From positions 1 through 7,068 of the forward strand of contig JAGVJT010000034.1 in the NCBI GenBank assembly GCA_020050955.1: a stretch of 7,068 nucleotides of DNA, read 5' to 3'. The stretch is from Legionellales bacterium. GTDB lineage: Bacteria; Pseudomonadota; Gammaproteobacteria; Legionellales; Legionellaceae. How positions within the stretch are numbered: position 1 is the first letter of the stretch; every line of letters starts with the position of its first letter. A program made the translations under genes and the position numbers. Positions 5,680-7,068 of the stretch are shown in pieces. The notes under the pieces are model-generated. The model made no database searches. It was not told where the DNA came from and saw nothing but the letters and a program-made list of their open reading frames with translations.

Positions 5680-7068
5680 ATGAGTATTAAAAAAAGCTAC
5701 CAACATTGTGTGGTTGAGTCAGGTGTTTTTCGGGCATATGACATTCGAGGGATTGTTGGCCTGCAGTTAGATGAAAATGGGTTTTATAGCATTGGTCTTG
5801 GGCTTGCGTGTCGATTACATGCATTAAATCGAGCTGATGTTTTATTGGCCAGAGATGGACGACTAAGTAGCGCAAGTTTAGCGGATGCATTAAAGCAAGG
5901 GTTGTTAGACAGTGGTATTAATGTGGTTGATTTAGGTGCTGTTGCGACGCCTGTGATGTATTATGCGACCCATGAAACAGGCATTGATAGTGGTTTAATG
6001 GTCACAGGAAGTCATAATCCAGCTGATTACAATGGCATTAAAATGGTGTTAGCTGGTAAAACGTTAGTGCATGAAGATATTGCTTTGTTATGTAATCTTG
6101 TTCAAGCACATCAAGTTATCAATGCAGAACCAGGTCAATCACGTTATTTAAGTGTGATTGATGAGTACATGCAACGTGCTGCTCGTGATATTCAATTAAA
6201 ACGGCCATTGCGTGTAGTGATTGATTGTGGCAATGGTATTGCAGGCCCTGTGATTCCTGCCGTTATCCGACAACTTGGGTGTGAGGTGATCGAGCTTTAC
6301 TGTGATGTTGATGGCCGTTTTCCAAATCATCATCCTGATCCTACAGTGGAAGAAAACTTAGTTGATTTAAAAGCCGCCATTGCATTGCATCAAGCGGATA
6401 TTGGATTGGCGTTTGATGGTGATGCGGACCGACTTGGCGTGCTCACGAACGAGGGCGAGATTATCTGGCCTGATCGCTTAATGATGATCTATGCGCGTGA
6501 TGTTTTACGTCAATTGCCAGGCGCGACGATCGTTTATGATGTGAAGTGTTCTAGCCATCTTGCGGAGGTGATTCGTACTGCTGGTGGTGTGGCAACCATG
6601 TGCCCAACGGGACATTCTATTGTTAAAGGGATTATGAAAAAAACAGGAGCCGCGCTTGCAGGAGAAATGAGTGGGCATCTGTTCTTTAAGGATAAATGGT
6701 ATGGTTTTGATGATGCTTTATATAGTGCATGCCGATTGCTTGAAATTTTTAGCAAGTCGTTACAAACCGTCAGTGAGCAATGTGCGAATGTACCGAACAG
6801 CATTAATACTCCAGAAATTAAAATTCCTATTTTTGATGAGAGAAAATTTGCATTCATGGAGCGCTTTAGCACGGAGGCCACGTTCCCTGATGCAACACTG
6901 ATTGCCATTGATGGTGTTCGTGTTGAGTTTGGGCATGGCTGGGGGTTGATTCGAGCATCGAATACCACGCCTTGTTTAGTTGCGCGTTTTGAAGCAGACA
7001 GCGTTGAGCAATTGAGCGAAATTCAAACTTTATTTAAATCGCAATTACTTTCCATTGATGAAGCATTA
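5680..7068 (+). CDS. algC: Phosphomannomutase/phosphoglucomutase, AlgC-type (3' end outside the window)
   Basis: Interconverts hexose 1- and 6-phosphates (mannose and glucose), feeding GDP-mannose and UDP-glucose synthesis for LPS and exopolysaccharide. The frame runs from ATG 5680 to the window edge without a stop, giving 463 residues; P. aeruginosa AlgC is also 463, so at most a short tail should be missing. All four active-site parts are present: FRAYDIRG at 17-24, the phosphoserine loop TGSHNPADYNG at 109-119 (Ser111), the metal-binding loop DGDADR at 246-251, the sugar-binding loop GEMSGH at 328-333, and the phosphate-binding loop RASNTT at 425-430. GGAG at 5669-5672 lies 7 bases before the ATG, which follows the dut stop codon with no gap (TAAATG). 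The coaBC-dut-algC order is conserved in related gammaproteobacteria; in Pseudomonas the next gene is argB. The C-terminus cannot be judged here. Confidence 0.94.
   Translation, partial: MSIKKSYQHCVVESGVFRAYDIRGIVGLQLDENGFYSIGLGLACRLHALNRADVLLARDGRLSSASLADALKQGLLDSGINVVDLGAVATPVMYYATHETGIDSGLMVTGSHNPADYNGIKMVLAGKTLVHEDIALLCNLVQAHQVINAEPGQSRYLSVIDEYMQRAARDIQLKRPLRVVIDCGNGIAGPVIPAVIRQLGCEVIELYCDVDGRFPNHHPDPTVEENLVDLKAAIALHQADIGLAFDGDADRLGVLTNEGEIIWPDRLMMIYARDVLRQLPGATIVYDVKCSSHLAEVIRTAGGVATMCPTGHSIVKGIMKKTGAALAGEMSGHLFFKDKWYGFDDALYSACRLLEIFSKSLQTVSEQCANVPNSINTPEIKIPIFDERKFAFMERFSTEATFPDATLIAIDGVRVEFGHGWGLIRASNTTPCLVARFEADSVEQLSEIQTLFKSQLLSIDEAL

Noticed and set aside
6415..6432. DGDADR instead of DGDGDR in the metal loop of the phosphomannomutase
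   Set aside because: All three metal-binding aspartates are kept, and Ala at the fifth-last position is a common variant in this family, so no loss of function is implied.
6534..6968. 144-residue open frame on the - strand
   Set aside because: It lies entirely within algC, whose + strand frame carries catalytic motifs on both sides and throughout this stretch.

Overview
The window (estimated by eye at about 40% G+C) looks like ordinary chromosome from a low-to-medium GC gammaproteobacterium. Three things suggest this: the 5S rRNA tail is clearly gammaproteobacterial, the riboflavin synthase resembles the E. coli enzyme, and the gene order coaBC-dut-algC is the one known from pseudomonads and Legionella. 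A Legionellales-like host is a reasonable guess from 5S wording and base composition, but it is inference and not proven here. All genes are on the + strand, and no mobile element, CRISPR array, tRNA or sign of recent insertion was seen.

Layout. Bases 1-94 are the 3' part of a 5S rRNA gene, the end of an rRNA operon, closed by a strong intrinsic terminator (103-130). An 84-base gap follows, holding a possible -10 box and a perfect 7+1+7 palindrome that could be an operator. Bases 179-3226 are a three-gene exporter unit: a lipoprotein-type HlyD/YbhG-like membrane fusion protein, a single-domain ABC ATPase and an ABC-2 permease. The three genes overlap by 11 and 4 bases, so they are almost certainly one translationally coupled operon. 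Riboflavin synthase (3259-3870) follows after a short gap without a terminator and may be the last gene of the same transcript. After a 99-base intergenic region, coaBC (3970-5208), dut (5218-5679) and algC (5680 to the window edge) form a second tight operon, with gaps of 9 and 0 bases.

How the genes work together. The first three should assemble into an inner-membrane ABC exporter with a periplasmic adaptor that hands substrate to an outer-membrane channel of the TolC type; no such channel gene is in the window. The other genes are housekeeping: flavin synthesis (ribE), coenzyme A synthesis (coaBC, an FMN-dependent enzyme), dUTP removal (dut) and mannose-1-P/glucose-1-P supply for surface polysaccharides (algC). 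algC is open at the right edge with all four active-site loops present, so only its last few codons can be missing.

I found no convincing previously undescribed system. The points most worth checking are the palindrome before the exporter operon, the altered N-terminus (Phe2 to Tyr) of riboflavin synthase, and several start-site corrections.
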